From positions 1 to 64,000 of the forward strand of contig CAKPYH010000002.1 in assembly GCA_934202735.1 (NCBI GenBank): a stretch of DNA of 64,000 nucleotides. The letters run 5' to 3'. This DNA comes from an uncultured Alphaproteobacteria bacterium (lineage in GTDB: Bacteria; Pseudomonadota; Alphaproteobacteria; CAAHEQ01; UBA3637). The notes under the pieces were generated by a model. It ran no database searches and was not told the origin of the DNA. It saw only the letters and a program-made list of their open reading frames with translations. Made by a program: the position numbers and the translations under genes. Positions 31,674-40,776 of this stretch are shown in pieces (positions within the stretch are counted from its first letter, which is position 1; the number at the start of each line of letters is the position of its first letter).

Positions 31674-32450
31674 TTATGTGTGTTCGCGATTCGCACGCAT
31701 CCAATCAAATTGTATCCGTGCTAATTCAGTACGTTTATCGGTGGCATAGGTAATTTTATGATGTGTGGAAATCGTTTGACTATGGATAGCCATTTTATCC
31801 GGAATATCCGAATAAACCGCGATTCGTTCGTGTAAAGTCGCCGGACTTTTATAGGACACACGAATCCGTTGAATATCGTACCCTTCAAACAAACTACGCG
31901 GTAAAGATTCTTGGGCAAAAACAGGATAATAACTGTTATTCACATGTTGATTAAAATCAATGTGTTCGTATGAAATACGCCGAATCGTATCGGGTGTTTT
32001 TTCCGTGGAAACATCGGGCAACCGTTCAAATACGATTTTATCTTCTTTTTGAACCGGTATATTGGGTAAGTTTTCCTTGATATCGGCCATTTTCATTTCA
32101 ATAGGATTGACCAACAGGTATTGACATGCCGATTCGGCCAATTGAACATGACGATCTTTGTCGTGTATGTTGAAAATAAACAAACCCCGAAAGTGGTGCA
32201 TTCTGTCAATGTGCATATCCACGACAATATTATCATGCCGATGGGGCAGGGTATTGACCCGAATATCATAGTCGTGGATCATCCATGTGAGCCCTTTTGG
32301 TTTTAAGGCCTGACACCCGAAGCCGTCATGATTGGCAAACGTTTCACAGGAATCTTGGAAATAATTAAATAAGGCGGATATTTTTAATCTGTCGGCTAAA
32401 TCACAATCATAGGTCGGTATCGTATATGCTTTTGTAAATTGCGTTGTCAT
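31674..32450 (-). CDS. Acyl-ACP thioesterase (FatA/FatB type)
   Basis: Predicted to hydrolyse acyl-ACP to free fatty acids. The 258-aa protein forms two hotdog repeats: one around YDCDLADRLKISALFNYFQD and one around YEHIDFNQHVNNSYYPVFAQ, where the Asn-Gln-His-Val-Asn-Asn string matches the plant and bacterial acyl-ACP thioesterase active site. Start ATG 32450 is about 8 nt after AGGA. It has its own promoter (32478-32506). Such thioesterases are common in Gram-positive anaerobes and plants and less so in proteobacteria. Chain length is not predictable here. Confidence 0.85.
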   Translation of the reverse strand: MTTQFTKAYTIPTYDCDLADRLKISALFNYFQDSCETFANHDGFGCQALKPKGLTWMIHDYDIRVNTLPHRHDNIVVDMHIDRMHHFRGLFIFNIHDKDRHVQLAESACQYLLVNPIEMKMADIKENLPNIPVQKEDKIVFERLPDVSTEKTPDTIRRISYEHIDFNQHVNNSYYPVFAQESLPRSLFEGYDIQRIRVSYKSPATLHERIAVYSDIPDKMAIHSQTISTHHKITYATDKRTELARIQFDWMRANREHT

Positions 32451-32477
32451 CACATTGTTCCTTTGATAAACGAGACT

Positions 32478-32506
32478 ATTTTATCACACAGAATATATTT
32501 TGTCAA
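32478..32506 (-). promoter_or_regulatory. Promoter of the acyl-ACP thioesterase gene
   Basis: Minus-strand TTGACA (32501-32506), 17-bp spacer ending TGA, TAAAAT (32478-32483). Confidence 0.7.
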
Positions 32507-32514
32507 TTTTTTTT

Positions 32515-32545
32515 ATATAAAAAGCCCCGCCGGATGACGGGGCTT
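32515..32545 (-). terminator. Terminator of the outer-membrane barrel gene
   Basis: Stem AAGCCCCG / CGGGGCTT (32522-32545) with an eight-base loop, followed by TTTTTATAT on the minus strand. Confidence 0.85.
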
Positions 32546-32564
32546 ATACGGACAAGCAGACTTT

Positions 32565-33107
32565 TTAAAACATATATCGGGCTTTTAACATCAGGATATT
32601 TGTGTGATATTTTGATTGGGCCCGAACTTTGCCGGTGTTTTCGTTGATTTTCATATACCGGTATTCTGTTCCCAAAACAACGGGAGCGATAGGCAAAGAA
32701 TATTCGGCACCAATCATGCCTTGAACGGCAAAAGAATTTTTATGATCAAAGCGTACCCGCCCGATACCCAAACCGACATACGGATCAATCAGGGGAACAA
32801 AAGGAATGGAACCGTACGCGTTCAAGAATAAGCCGTCCAGCTGTTTTGTACGGCTGTCTTTGGTGTGCGGTCGTGTACGCAGGTATTCTACTTCTCCACG
32901 TATGTCCAACAAGGGCAAGGGCAACTGATATCCGCCACTGAACGAAAAAACAGGGGAATCTTTGTAATGACTCTTAACGTTATTTTTATAAACACTACCC
33001 CCATTAAAGCTTCCACCGGTTCCAAGGCTGGCGTAAAAATCGGCCTGTGCCACCCCGGCCATCATCAAGGTTCCTGCTAACACAAGTGTACATAAATGTT
33101 TTTTCAT
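32565..33107 (-). CDS. Outer membrane beta-barrel protein, 180 aa
   Basis: Signal peptide with cleavage near GVAQA, then alternating amphipathic strands typical of a small eight-stranded barrel, ending in the aromatic C-terminal signature KARYMF that BAM recognises. Strands such as FYASLGTGGSFNGG, DPYVGLGIGRVRF and VLGTEYRYMKI resemble the OmpW/OmpA-like and P44-type surface proteins of alphaproteobacteria. Start ATG 33107 is preceded by GGAG. Single-gene unit with a strong terminator. Precise function is not known. Confidence 0.85.
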   Translation of the reverse strand: MKKHLCTLVLAGTLMMAGVAQADFYASLGTGGSFNGGSVYKNNVKSHYKDSPVFSFSGGYQLPLPLLDIRGEVEYLRTRPHTKDSRTKQLDGLFLNAYGSIPFVPLIDPYVGLGIGRVRFDHKNSFAVQGMIGAEYSLPIAPVVLGTEYRYMKINENTGKVRAQSKYHTNILMLKARYMF

Positions 33108-33178
33108 CTTTTTTCTCCTTTTTTTTGAAAAACATGTGTTCAGCATACCAAATTATTTTGCCGTTGTCATCATTTTTA

Positions 33179-33207
33179 TTGCTTTTTGCAAACATTTTTG
33201 TTATACT
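33179..33207 (+). promoter_or_regulatory. Promoter of trcR-gapR
   Basis: TTGCTT (33179-33184), 17-bp spacer, TATACT (33202-33207). A TTGCAA at 33186 is spaced only 10 bp and is less likely. Confidence 0.6.
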
Positions 33208-33259
33208 GACGACTATCTCGTGAATTTTTGAAGTATGAAAACAATGAAAGGTAAATAAA

Positions 33260-33787
33260 ATGACACTTCCTTTAATGCCGAAAGCGACGGCGGTTTGGTT
33301 GCTGGAAAATACAACATTGACATTTCAACAAATTGCCGATTTTTGCGGTATGCACATGTTGGAAATTCAAGCCATTGCCGATGGTGATGTAGCGGCCCAC
33401 ATTATGGGCTTTGATCCGATTGCGAATGAACAGTTAACCGCCGAAGAAATTAAACGGTGTGAAGCAGAACCGACAGCAACTTTGACGCTTTATAAAAATC
33501 CTGAAGTGGAAAAATTGTTGGATAAAGGGAAAAAGTATGTTTCGCATGCCAAACGTGGGGACAGACCATCGGCGATTGCCTGGATCGTCAGAAACCATCC
33601 GGAAATCAAGGATTCGCAAATCGTGAAGTTGTTGCGGACCACCAAACCGACCATTACGGCAATACGGGAACGGACACACAAAAATATCCATAACATTGTG
33701 CCGCGTAATCCCGTTACATTAGGGTTGTGCAGCGAGTCGGATCTGAATGCGGTTGTGCAAAGTTGTCAACCGAAAACACAACAATAA
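33260..33787 (+). CDS. trcR: TrcR-like cell-cycle regulator (DUF1013)
   Basis: A 175-aa member of the DUF1013 family, conserved in alphaproteobacteria and annotated as the cell-cycle transcription regulator TrcR. Seen: an N-terminal helix-turn-helix-like part (MPKATAVWLLENTTLTFQQI, then CGMHMLEIQAIADGD) and a second conserved block (RPSAIAWIVRNHPEIKDSQI) before a basic stretch. gapR follows after a 27-bp gap, so both probably share one transcript. Confidence 0.88.
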   Translation: MTLPLMPKATAVWLLENTTLTFQQIADFCGMHMLEIQAIADGDVAAHIMGFDPIANEQLTAEEIKRCEAEPTATLTLYKNPEVEKLLDKGKKYVSHAKRGDRPSAIAWIVRNHPEIKDSQIVKLLRTTKPTITAIRERTHKNIHNIVPRNPVTLGLCSESDLNAVVQSCQPKTQQ

Positions 33788-33814
33788 TTTTATCTGAAAT
33801 AAGGGGTTTAAGAA

Positions 33815-34072
33815 ATGACAGAAGAAAATCAAAATACATCGGCCGATGCCGGCAAATTTGCGGCCTTTATTGAACGTATTGAACGGTTGGAAGAAGAAAA
33901 ACACGAATTATCCGCCGATATTCGGGAAGTCTTTGCGGAAGCCAAAGGAAACGGTTATGATGTCAAGGTGATGCGTCAAATCTTGCGGTTGCGTAAAATG
34001 ACACCGGCCGATCGGGCCGAATCCGAATATCTGCGAGACGAATATAAGAAATTGTTGGGAATCGCGGAATAA
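33815..34072 (+). CDS. gapR: GapR-like nucleoid protein (DUF2312)
   Basis: An 85-aa helical protein of the DUF2312 family. GapR in Caulobacter is a nucleoid protein that clamps overtwisted DNA ahead of replication and transcription and is needed for normal cell-cycle progress. The conserved core is seen: FAAFIERIERLEEEKHELSA, then EAKGNGYDVKVMRQILRLRK. A short acidic N-terminus precedes it. It follows trcR. Confidence 0.93.
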   Translation: MTEENQNTSADAGKFAAFIERIERLEEEKHELSADIREVFAEAKGNGYDVKVMRQILRLRKMTPADRAESEYLRDEYKKLLGIAE

Positions 34073-34075
34073 TAC

Positions 34076-34104
34076 TTGATTTTTTGTCCGGATCGTTCTA
34101 AACT
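34076..34104 (+). promoter_or_regulatory. Promoter of the Val/Pro/Gln repeat gene
   Basis: TTGATT (34076-34081), 17-bp spacer, TAAACT (34099-34104), directly after the gapR stop. Confidence 0.5.
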
Positions 34105-34132
34105 GAACCCAATCATGTAAGGAGATGACATT

Positions 34133-35293
34133 ATGAATACAAAATTATCTGTGGCATTGTTGTCTGGTTTGTCTTTATTTTTGTCGGCGGGTGCTTATGC
34201 GGTGTCCGAAGAAAAGTCGGCGGATTATATCAATTGGTCCTATGTCAACGGGAATGCGTCTGCCACCGATTCAAATGTACCCGAAATACCGGTTGCTGAT
34301 AATGCGGCGGATCATCCGGCGGATATTACTTGTACTGAAGGGTGTCCGGCGCGCCCGGTGATAGAAGATACACCATTAGTTTTGACGTATGAAGATGAAG
34401 CTACTCCTTTGGCTGAACGGGTTGAGACATTTGTTTCTGAAGATCGTTATGCAGCACAAAATCCGACTTATCGGCCCGTGGCGCGTTCGGCGACACGTTC
34501 GGCGGATCAGTTTCAAGAACAACCGTCTCGGTTGGCACAACAACCAAATGACATGCGTGTTCAGGCCGATTTGTATGACACGGCCCGTTCGGGACAGGTG
34601 GCCGAACAAGCGCCCACAACAGATTTGACGCTGGCGCAGACGGAACAAAATCCGATTCCATCGGATGTACAGACAACTTACCCCCACCCGACGGTTCAGG
34701 TACAATATCCGATTACGCGTCAATATCCGATTTCTGTACAATATCCGGTGACGGTACAACGTAATGTAACGGTGGAACAGCCGGTCATTATGCAACAACC
34801 GGTGATTGTACGTCGCCCCGTCGTGATGCAACAGGCGGTAACCGTTCAACGGCAACCGACCGTCGTGCAACAACAACCCGTTGTGATGCAGCAACAGCCG
34901 ACTTTTGTGCAACAGCATCCTGTCTTTTTACAGGCTCCCGCCGGTGGTGTATATCCGGCTGAGTTAGGCCCGTTTGGACAGATGATTGGTACCTCGTCTT
35001 ATGTCGGTGTGTCCGGTTATCCGACCCGGGGGCAGGAATCAACTTTGCCGGGTATGAATCCGGTCTGGACGGTTCCGATGACAACGGGAATGCAACCGGT
35101 TTCGTATGCGCCGGTGGTGCCGGCTGCTATGTCCGGTGTTTCCGGTTCTGTTCCGACTGTACCGGGTCAACCGATGGCGACAACGCCTGTACCGGTTCAG
35201 CAACAAGTACCGGCACAACCGATACCGACCGCTCCGCTTCACCAACAAATGCCGGCGCAAACGGTGGGGTATACGTCCTATCCGATGTATTAG
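34133..35293 (+). CDS. Secreted Val/Pro/Gln-repeat protein, 386 aa
   Basis: Signal peptide (MNTKLSVALLSGLSLFLSAG, cleavage near AYA). Residues about 25-180 are acidic and low in structure, with one CTEGC pair. The centre (about 185-265) is a tandem array of 7-9-residue units of the type QYPITR-QYPISV-QYPVTV, then QRNVTV, EQPVIM, QQPVIV, RRPVVM and QQPTFV. The C-terminal third is Pro/Gly/Gln/Thr-rich. Alternating hydrophobics suggest an extended or beta fibre-like surface protein. No homologue recognised; AAGGAG precedes the ATG. Confidence 0.85.
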   Translation: MNTKLSVALLSGLSLFLSAGAYAVSEEKSADYINWSYVNGNASATDSNVPEIPVADNAADHPADITCTEGCPARPVIEDTPLVLTYEDEATPLAERVETFVSEDRYAAQNPTYRPVARSATRSADQFQEQPSRLAQQPNDMRVQADLYDTARSGQVAEQAPTTDLTLAQTEQNPIPSDVQTTYPHPTVQVQYPITRQYPISVQYPVTVQRNVTVEQPVIMQQPVIVRRPVVMQQAVTVQRQPTVVQQQPVVMQQQPTFVQQHPVFLQAPAGGVYPAELGPFGQMIGTSSYVGVSGYPTRGQESTLPGMNPVWTVPMTTGMQPVSYAPVVPAAMSGVSGSVPTVPGQPMATTPVPVQQQVPAQPIPTAPLHQQMPAQTVGYTSYPMY

Positions 35294-35354
35294 TTTTCCG
35301 GTACCGCCCTGTCGTATGTCTCTCCATTTTTTAATTTATGTCTATTGAGGTTTT

Positions 35355-35900
35355 ATGAAACAGAATCAACGTGGTCGCTATAACGGCCGTTATAATAACC
35401 CAAATCGGGGTTCACGTCCGCAAACAATTTTTCGGAATACGGCACTGGAAAGTTCTGGTCCGTGCGGTAAATTGCGTGGCACAGCTTTGCAACTGTTTGA
35501 AAAATATCAAGCCGCCGCTAAAGATGCTTTGATCCAAAATGATGAGATTCTGGCGGAAACATGTTTGCAGTATGCCGATCATTATATGCATTTGCAAAAT
35601 ATCGCGATTGCCAATGAAACCGCTATGCGGGCCCCGCAACCCATTTCGTCTGCGGCACCGCATCCTGTTTCTGAGTCAATGGAAACCATCGGGGTTGTAC
35701 CGGAAAGGCAACATGATGAAGAAACCTTACAAGTCATGGATTTATCCGTTCCTGTTGCGTCTATGAATAACGATGAGAAGGATCAAACGGCACAGTCGGT
35801 CGTCCGTCCGAATCGTCGTGTTTTACGCCCCCGCATACGCCGTTCTTCACAACCGACAGAAAATAATATTGTCGCCACCGTTGAACCGATGACCGAATAG
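35355..35900 (+). CDS. DUF4167-domain protein
   Basis: A 181-aa protein with the alphaproteobacterial DUF4167 core: a basic Arg/Asn/Gly N-terminus (NQRGRYNGRYNNPNRG), then GKLRGTALQLFEKYQAAAKD and AETCLQYADHYMHLQ. The tail is disordered and ends in Arg-rich RRVLRPRIRRSSQ. The basic ends suggest nucleic-acid contact, but the family's function is unknown. GAGG lies 4 nt before the ATG. It often lies near prfA-prmC; here those are some 4 kb away. Confidence 0.88.
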   Translation: MKQNQRGRYNGRYNNPNRGSRPQTIFRNTALESSGPCGKLRGTALQLFEKYQAAAKDALIQNDEILAETCLQYADHYMHLQNIAIANETAMRAPQPISSAAPHPVSESMETIGVVPERQHDEETLQVMDLSVPVASMNNDEKDQTAQSVVRPNRRVLRPRIRRSSQPTENNIVATVEPMTE

Positions 35901-35927
35901 TCCCTGAGATATGTGTTCACATTTATT

Positions 35928-38081
35928 TTAACCGGCTTTGGCACGGGCAACGGATGCGACCTTATCCGATGAACGCAAAGCCTGTAAGACTGTATCCAGA
36001 TGATTTTTATTCCGTACGGTGATATCAATCAATAATTCCACCCAACCACCGGTTCTGTTTTGGGTGCTTAAATTGGAAATAGTAGCATTTTGTTGGGCCA
36101 AGATGGTCATTAATTCAGGCATGGAAGCGGGTTGATCTGCAACGATGACTTTGACACGGACCGGTAATACAGTATCTTTTAATTGAGCCGTGTTCCATCC
36201 GACATCCAGCCACCGTTCCGGTTCATCTGTATATTGATGCAAGGTCGGACAATCTTGGGTGTGAATAACAACGCCCTTTCCATTGGATACCAGGCCGACA
36301 ATCGGATCCCCCGGTACCGGGTGGCAACATTTTGCAAAACTGTATGATAAGCCTTCAAATAAACCGGTAATAGGCATATTCTTGCCGGCTTCCGGTTTGA
36401 CTTTATCCGGATTTTTCCGGAATAAAGACATCGTTTTTTGATATAACGATAACTTTGATTCAGGGTGAATTTTGTGGAATGTATCTGTTGCCGCCACCAA
36501 GCCCCCTCCAATAGCGGCCAATAAATCATCGGTTGTTTTGAAACGTCCTTTATCTACAATCGGTGTCAGGTCTTTATCGGTAAAGGTATTGTTATATTCT
36601 TTGGCAACGGCGATAATCGCATTGCGTCCGGTTTCAATCAGTTGCTGCCGCTTTTTAGCACGCAGGAACCGGCGAATAGCGGCTTTGGCTTTTGCCGTAA
36701 CGGCGATACGTTCCCATTCCGATGACGGTGTTTGGTTCTTGGCGGTCAAAATATCCACCTGATCTCCGTTTTGCAATACGGTACGCAGCGGGCTGATTTT
36801 GCCGTTGATTTTAACACCGACACAGGTATCTCCGACACCCGAGTGGACGGCGTATGCAAAGTCAATCGGAGTTGCACCTTTGGGTAAAGAAATCAAGTCT
36901 CCTTTTGGGGAAAAGCAAAACACCTGATCCTGATACATGGCAATTTTGGTGTGCTCTAAAAACTCATTGGGATCTGATGAGTGGTTCAACAGGTCCAGTA
37001 AATCTCTTAACCATCGGTATTGTGTTCCCTCACGATGAACGCCCTGTTTATATTCCCAATGCGCGGCCACACCGAACTCAGCCACTTGGTGCATCTCTTT
37101 TGTACGGATTTGTAATTCAATACGGCGTTTTAACGGTCCTAAAACACCGGTATGAATGGATTGGTATCCGTTGGATTTCGGGGTGGAAATATAATCCTTA
37201 TAGCGACCCGGGATCATGTTGTATTTTGTGTGCATAACCCCCAGGACCTGATAACATTCTGCCACGGTATCTACAACAATCCGAAAAGCCATAATATCAA
37301 AGATTTGTTCCAGAGTTACGTTTTTGCGCTGCATTTTGATCCAAATGGAATAGGGGCGTTTTTGCCGCCCTGTTACTTCCCCTTTGATACCATTTTCAGC
37401 CAGATCTGCCTGCAACTGTTCAATCACCGTTTGCACATCTTTTTCACCCTTTTCGGCCAAAAAAGATAACCGTGTGGTAATGGATTCATACGCTTCGGGG
37501 TGGAGGTGTTGAAACGCTAAATCTTCCAATTCATCTTTCAGAGCCTGCATACCGATTCGTTCGGCCAACGGCACATATATTTCCATGGTTTCACGGGCGA
37601 TACGGATACGCTTTTCTTGCTTTTTGCAACACCCCAGGGTGCGCATATTATGCAGGCGGTCGGCCAATTTAATCAATAAAACCCGGATGTCTGAACTGAT
37701 GGCTAAAACAAGTTTTTGAAAGTTTTCCGCTTGCTTGGAGGCTTCCGAATGAATTTGGACTTTTGAAAGTTTCGTCAGTCCTTTGACCAATTTGGCCACA
37801 TCTTCCCCGAACAGGCTTTGTATATCGGCGTAGGAGGCCGGTGTATCTTCCACCGTGTCGTGCAACAAGGCGGTTATAATTGTGGCAGCGTCCAATTTGT
37901 ACTCTGTCAGAATGCCGGCCACCGCCACCGGATGCGAAAAATAGGGTTCGCCTGATTCGCGCTTTTGCCCGCTGTGCATTTTCATGGCAAAAATATAGGC
38001 GCGGTTTAATGCGCCTTCATCGGCGTTTGGGTCGTATGATTTAACCCTTTCAACCAATTCATATTGACGCATCAATGTCAT
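35928..38081 (-). CDS. rsh: Bifunctional (p)ppGpp synthetase/hydrolase Rsh (RelA/SpoT)
   Basis: Controls the stringent response by making and breaking (p)ppGpp. The 717-aa protein carries an HD hydrolase domain (YFSHPVAVAGIL, LLHDTVEDTP), the synthetase core (RYKDYISTPKSNGYQSIHTG), a TGS domain (FSPKGDLISLPKGATPIDFA), and a C-terminal zinc-finger-like and ACT region (CCHPVPGDPI). Both catalytic halves look intact, as expected for the single Rsh of alphaproteobacteria. Start at 38081 follows GAGG by 7 nt. It lies 23 bp after rpoZ and probably shares its promoter. Confidence 0.96.
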   Translation of the reverse strand: MTLMRQYELVERVKSYDPNADEGALNRAYIFAMKMHSGQKRESGEPYFSHPVAVAGILTEYKLDAATIITALLHDTVEDTPASYADIQSLFGEDVAKLVKGLTKLSKVQIHSEASKQAENFQKLVLAISSDIRVLLIKLADRLHNMRTLGCCKKQEKRIRIARETMEIYVPLAERIGMQALKDELEDLAFQHLHPEAYESITTRLSFLAEKGEKDVQTVIEQLQADLAENGIKGEVTGRQKRPYSIWIKMQRKNVTLEQIFDIMAFRIVVDTVAECYQVLGVMHTKYNMIPGRYKDYISTPKSNGYQSIHTGVLGPLKRRIELQIRTKEMHQVAEFGVAAHWEYKQGVHREGTQYRWLRDLLDLLNHSSDPNEFLEHTKIAMYQDQVFCFSPKGDLISLPKGATPIDFAYAVHSGVGDTCVGVKINGKISPLRTVLQNGDQVDILTAKNQTPSSEWERIAVTAKAKAAIRRFLRAKKRQQLIETGRNAIIAVAKEYNNTFTDKDLTPIVDKGRFKTTDDLLAAIGGGLVAATDTFHKIHPESKLSLYQKTMSLFRKNPDKVKPEAGKNMPITGLFEGLSYSFAKCCHPVPGDPIVGLVSNGKGVVIHTQDCPTLHQYTDEPERWLDVGWNTAQLKDTVLPVRVKVIVADQPASMPELMTILAQQNATISNLSTQNRTGGWVELLIDITVRNKNHLDTVLQALRSSDKVASVARAKAG

Positions 38082-38104
38082 GATGACCCCTCCCCGAAAC
38101 AGTA

Positions 38105-38470
38105 TCAGGCTTCGGTTACATCATCTACCACTTGGAAGGAGTCGGAATCAATGAATTCCGTATCGGCATACAGAGGGGCTTCCGAGTTAATTTCGGCTTC
38201 CACTTCTTTTAATTCAACGGCATCATCGGCCCCCTCAATCGGTTTAGCATATTTTTGCAAACTGGCCACTACATTATCTTTAATGGTTTTCAGGTCAATG
38301 CTACCTTCTTCAATCTCACGCAAAGCGACAACCGTGTTCTTATCATTATCGCGTTCTACGGTCAGCGGAGCCCCCGAAGCCAAAGCCTTGGCCCGGCCGG
38401 CGGCCAACAACACCAAATCAAAACGATTGGGAACTTTTTTAACACAATCTTCAACAGTTACACGAGCCAT
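38105..38470 (-). CDS. rpoZ: RNA polymerase omega subunit
   Basis: Small RNA polymerase subunit that helps beta' fold and contributes to ppGpp sensing. The 121-aa protein starts [20 protein letters not shown], the family signature, and includes RAKALASGA and [10 protein letters not shown]. The acidic C-terminal 50 residues are longer than in E. coli. It precedes rsh in the usual rpoZ-rsh order. Confidence 0.95.
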   Translation of the reverse strand: MARVTVEDCVKKVPNRFDLVLLAAGRAKALASGAPLTVERDNDKNTVVALREIEEGSIDLKTIKDNVVASLQKYAKPIEGADDAVELKEVEAEINSEAPLYADTEFIDSDSFQVVDDVTEA

Positions 38471-38512
38471 TTTTTTATTTTCCTTTCATGGTTAAAGAAC
38501 TCTCTGAAATGC

Positions 38513-38541
38513 ACTGTACACTAAAATAATCAAAAAATCAA
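38513..38541 (-). promoter_or_regulatory. Promoter of rpoZ-rsh
   Basis: Minus-strand TTGATT (38536-38541), 17-bp spacer ending GTG, TACAGT (38513-38518). Confidence 0.55.
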
Positions 38542-38644
38542 GAAAAAAATGATAATTACTTGAAAACAATTTATTTTTTTGTAATTGCTTTGGGATAAAC
38601 ATGCGGATTTTTCCAGCGAATCAATCAGGGGGAGGATTTTTTTC

Positions 38645-38673
38645 TTGACATTTTTTATGTGATTTCCTATAAT
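38645..38673 (+). promoter_or_regulatory. Promoter of rho (perfect consensus)
   Basis: TTGACA (38645-38650), 17-bp spacer, TATAAT (38668-38673): an exact sigma-70 consensus. A leader of about 65 nt before the rho ATG leaves room for the autoregulation known for rho genes. Confidence 0.9.
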
Positions 38674-38743
38674 ACCTGTCGTTCACCATCCGGTGATGTT
38701 TATTTTCTCCACAAATTTTGTTGATTATATCAAGGAAAATCCC

Positions 38744-40003
38744 ATGCAATTAAAGGATTTAAAAAAGAAAACGCCGACTGAGTTGTTGGCTTATGCCGAA
38801 GAGTTGGGTGTTGAAAATGCAGCATCTTTGCGTACCCAGGATTTGATGTATGCCGTATTAAAGCGATTGAGTGAAACGGAAACCATGCTCTATGGGGAAG
38901 GGGTCTTGGAAGTCGTCCAAGACGGCTTTGGCTTTTTGCGTTCGGCAGAAGCGAATTACTTGGCCGGTCCCGATGATATTTATGTGGCGCCGTCTCATAT
39001 TAAAAAATGGGGACTGCGGACCGGCGATACGGTAGAAGGTGAAATCAGCGCGCCACAGGAGGGCGAAAAGTATTTTTCTTTAACCCGTATCAACACGGTC
39101 AACTTTGTGAAACCCGAAGAATTGCGTTATCGGATCAACTTTGACGATTTGACACCTTTGTATCCGGATCAACCGATTAAAATGGAACACACGGTTGCGC
39201 CGGGTGACAAGGATTTAACGGCACGTATTATTGATTTGATTTGTCCGCAGGGTTTCGGGCAACGCAGTTTGATTGTGGCACCGCCCCGTACCGGTAAGAC
39301 AGTTATGTTGAAAAACATAGCCCATGCCATTACGGCGAATTATCCGAATGCGCATTTGATCATGTTGTTGATTGATGAACGCCCCGAAGAAGTAACCGAT
39401 ATGATCCGATCCGTTAAGGGTGAAGTCATCAGTTCCACATTTGATGAACCGGCGGCACGCCATGTACAAGTAGCCGAAATGGTAATACAAAAAGCCAAAC
39501 GGTTGGTGGAACATAAAAAAGATGTGATTATTTTGTTGGATTCCATTACGCGGTTAGCCCGGGCCTATAATACGGTCATTCCGACATCTGGTAAAGTGTT
39601 GACCGGGGGGGTAGATGCAAATGCATTACAAAAACCGAAACGCTTCTTTGGGGCGGCCCGCAACATAGAAGAAGGGGGATCATTGACCATTTTTGGGACA
39701 GCGTTGATTGATACGGGTTCCCGTATGGATGAAGTGATTTTTGAAGAGTTTAAAGGTACCGGAAACAGTGAAATTATCTTGGATCGTAAAGTATCGGATA
39801 AACGTATCTTCCCAGCCATTGATGTTACAAAATCCGGCACACGTAAAGAAGAATTGTTGGTGGATAAGAACCGCTTGCCGAAAATGTGGATGTTGCGTCG
39901 GGTCTTGATGCCGATGGGGGTGACGGATTCTATGGAATTTTTAATGGATAAATTGCGTCAAACGAAAACGAATGATGACTTTTTTGACATGATGAATCAA
40001 TAA
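38744..40003 (+). CDS. rho: Transcription termination factor Rho
   Basis: Hexameric RNA helicase that ends transcription. At 419 aa it has an N-terminal helical domain, an RNA-binding cold-shock-like domain ([15 protein letters not shown]), the P-loop APPRTGKT, Walker [15 protein letters not shown], and a Q/R-loop segment ([13 protein letters not shown]). The start is ATG 38744, 7 nt after AAGGA; an upstream ATG at 38693 lies just past the promoter and is not supported. It overlaps the convergent prmC by 7 bp. Confidence 0.97.
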   Translation: MQLKDLKKKTPTELLAYAEELGVENAASLRTQDLMYAVLKRLSETETMLYGEGVLEVVQDGFGFLRSAEANYLAGPDDIYVAPSHIKKWGLRTGDTVEGEISAPQEGEKYFSLTRINTVNFVKPEELRYRINFDDLTPLYPDQPIKMEHTVAPGDKDLTARIIDLICPQGFGQRSLIVAPPRTGKTVMLKNIAHAITANYPNAHLIMLLIDERPEEVTDMIRSVKGEVISSTFDEPAARHVQVAEMVIQKAKRLVEHKKDVIILLDSITRLARAYNTVIPTSGKVLTGGVDANALQKPKRFFGAARNIEEGGSLTIFGTALIDTGSRMDEVIFEEFKGTGNSEIILDRKVSDKRIFPAIDVTKSGTRKEELLVDKNRLPKMWMLRRVLMPMGVTDSMEFLMDKLRQTKTNDDFFDMMNQ

Positions 40004-40776
40004 CGGAAGATTAAAACCCGATCAATGCCGGCCAAGTCTTTATCCGAACGGATAAATCTCAGGCCGGCTTTTTCAAATAACGCCCGTACCTGTTGTCCTT
40101 GTCCGATACCGATTTCTAAAAACAAATGACCGTTTGGGGCTAAAACGGTTTTGATTGAACGGGCCAGGGCCCGATAGGCATCCAGGCCGTCTAATCCGCC
40201 ATCCAAGGCAGATATCGGATCATATTTCCGGACATCCGGGGACAAACCGGCCAGATCTGTTGTCGGGATATAAGGGGGGTTGGAAATAATGATATCAAAT
40301 GTACCTAATGATGCGCCCCAATCCGATGTGTTAAAATCAATGCGTTTTAATTCGGCGTGCCGTTTTTCTCGGTTTTGATAAGCAATGTTCAGGGCGGATT
40401 GCGCTTTATCTATGCCTGTTCCACGTGCAAGCGGGTATTCATCTAATAAACTGAATAACAGGCAACCGCTGCCGACTCCAATATCTAAAATATGATGGGC
40501 TTGTGATGTGTCCGGATAAGTTTTTAAGACGGCTTCTATAATCGTTTCCGAATCGGGGCGGGGATCCAAGACATCAGCAGACGTGATGAAATCAGATTTC
40601 CAAAACCCACGATGGCCGATAATCTTACTGACCGGTTCATGGCTCAAGCGGCGGGTCAGGGCATCGTGCAATTTTTGATCGTCAGAACCGGCATGTTTCA
40701 TCAATAATCGGGCATCCAGCATCGGTGTGTCGGACACAGATCGCAGTATATTTGCAACTTCGGTCAAGGACAGCAT
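39997..40776 (-). CDS. prmC: Release factor glutamine methyltransferase PrmC
   Basis: Methylates the GGQ glutamine of release factors. The 259-aa protein has an N-terminal helical domain, the SAM motif [12 protein letters not shown] and the catalytic SNPPYIPT. It starts adjacent to the end of prfA, its substrate gene, in the usual order. Confidence 0.95.
   Translation of the reverse strand: MLSLTEVANILRSVSDTPMLDARLLMKHAGSDDQKLHDALTRRLSHEPVSKIIGHRGFWKSDFITSADVLDPRPDSETIIEAVLKTYPDTSQAHHILDIGVGSGCLLFSLLDEYPLARGTGIDKAQSALNIAYQNREKRHAELKRIDFNTSDWGASLGTFDIIISNPPYIPTTDLAGLSPDVRKYDPISALDGGLDGLDAYRALARSIKTVLAPNGHLFLEIGIGQGQQVRALFEKAGLRFIRSDKDLAGIDRVLIFRY

Noticed and set aside
34730..34930. CRISPR-like or DNA tandem repeat in the Val/Pro/Gln gene
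   Set aside because: The repetition is at protein level with varied codons and no constant spacers.
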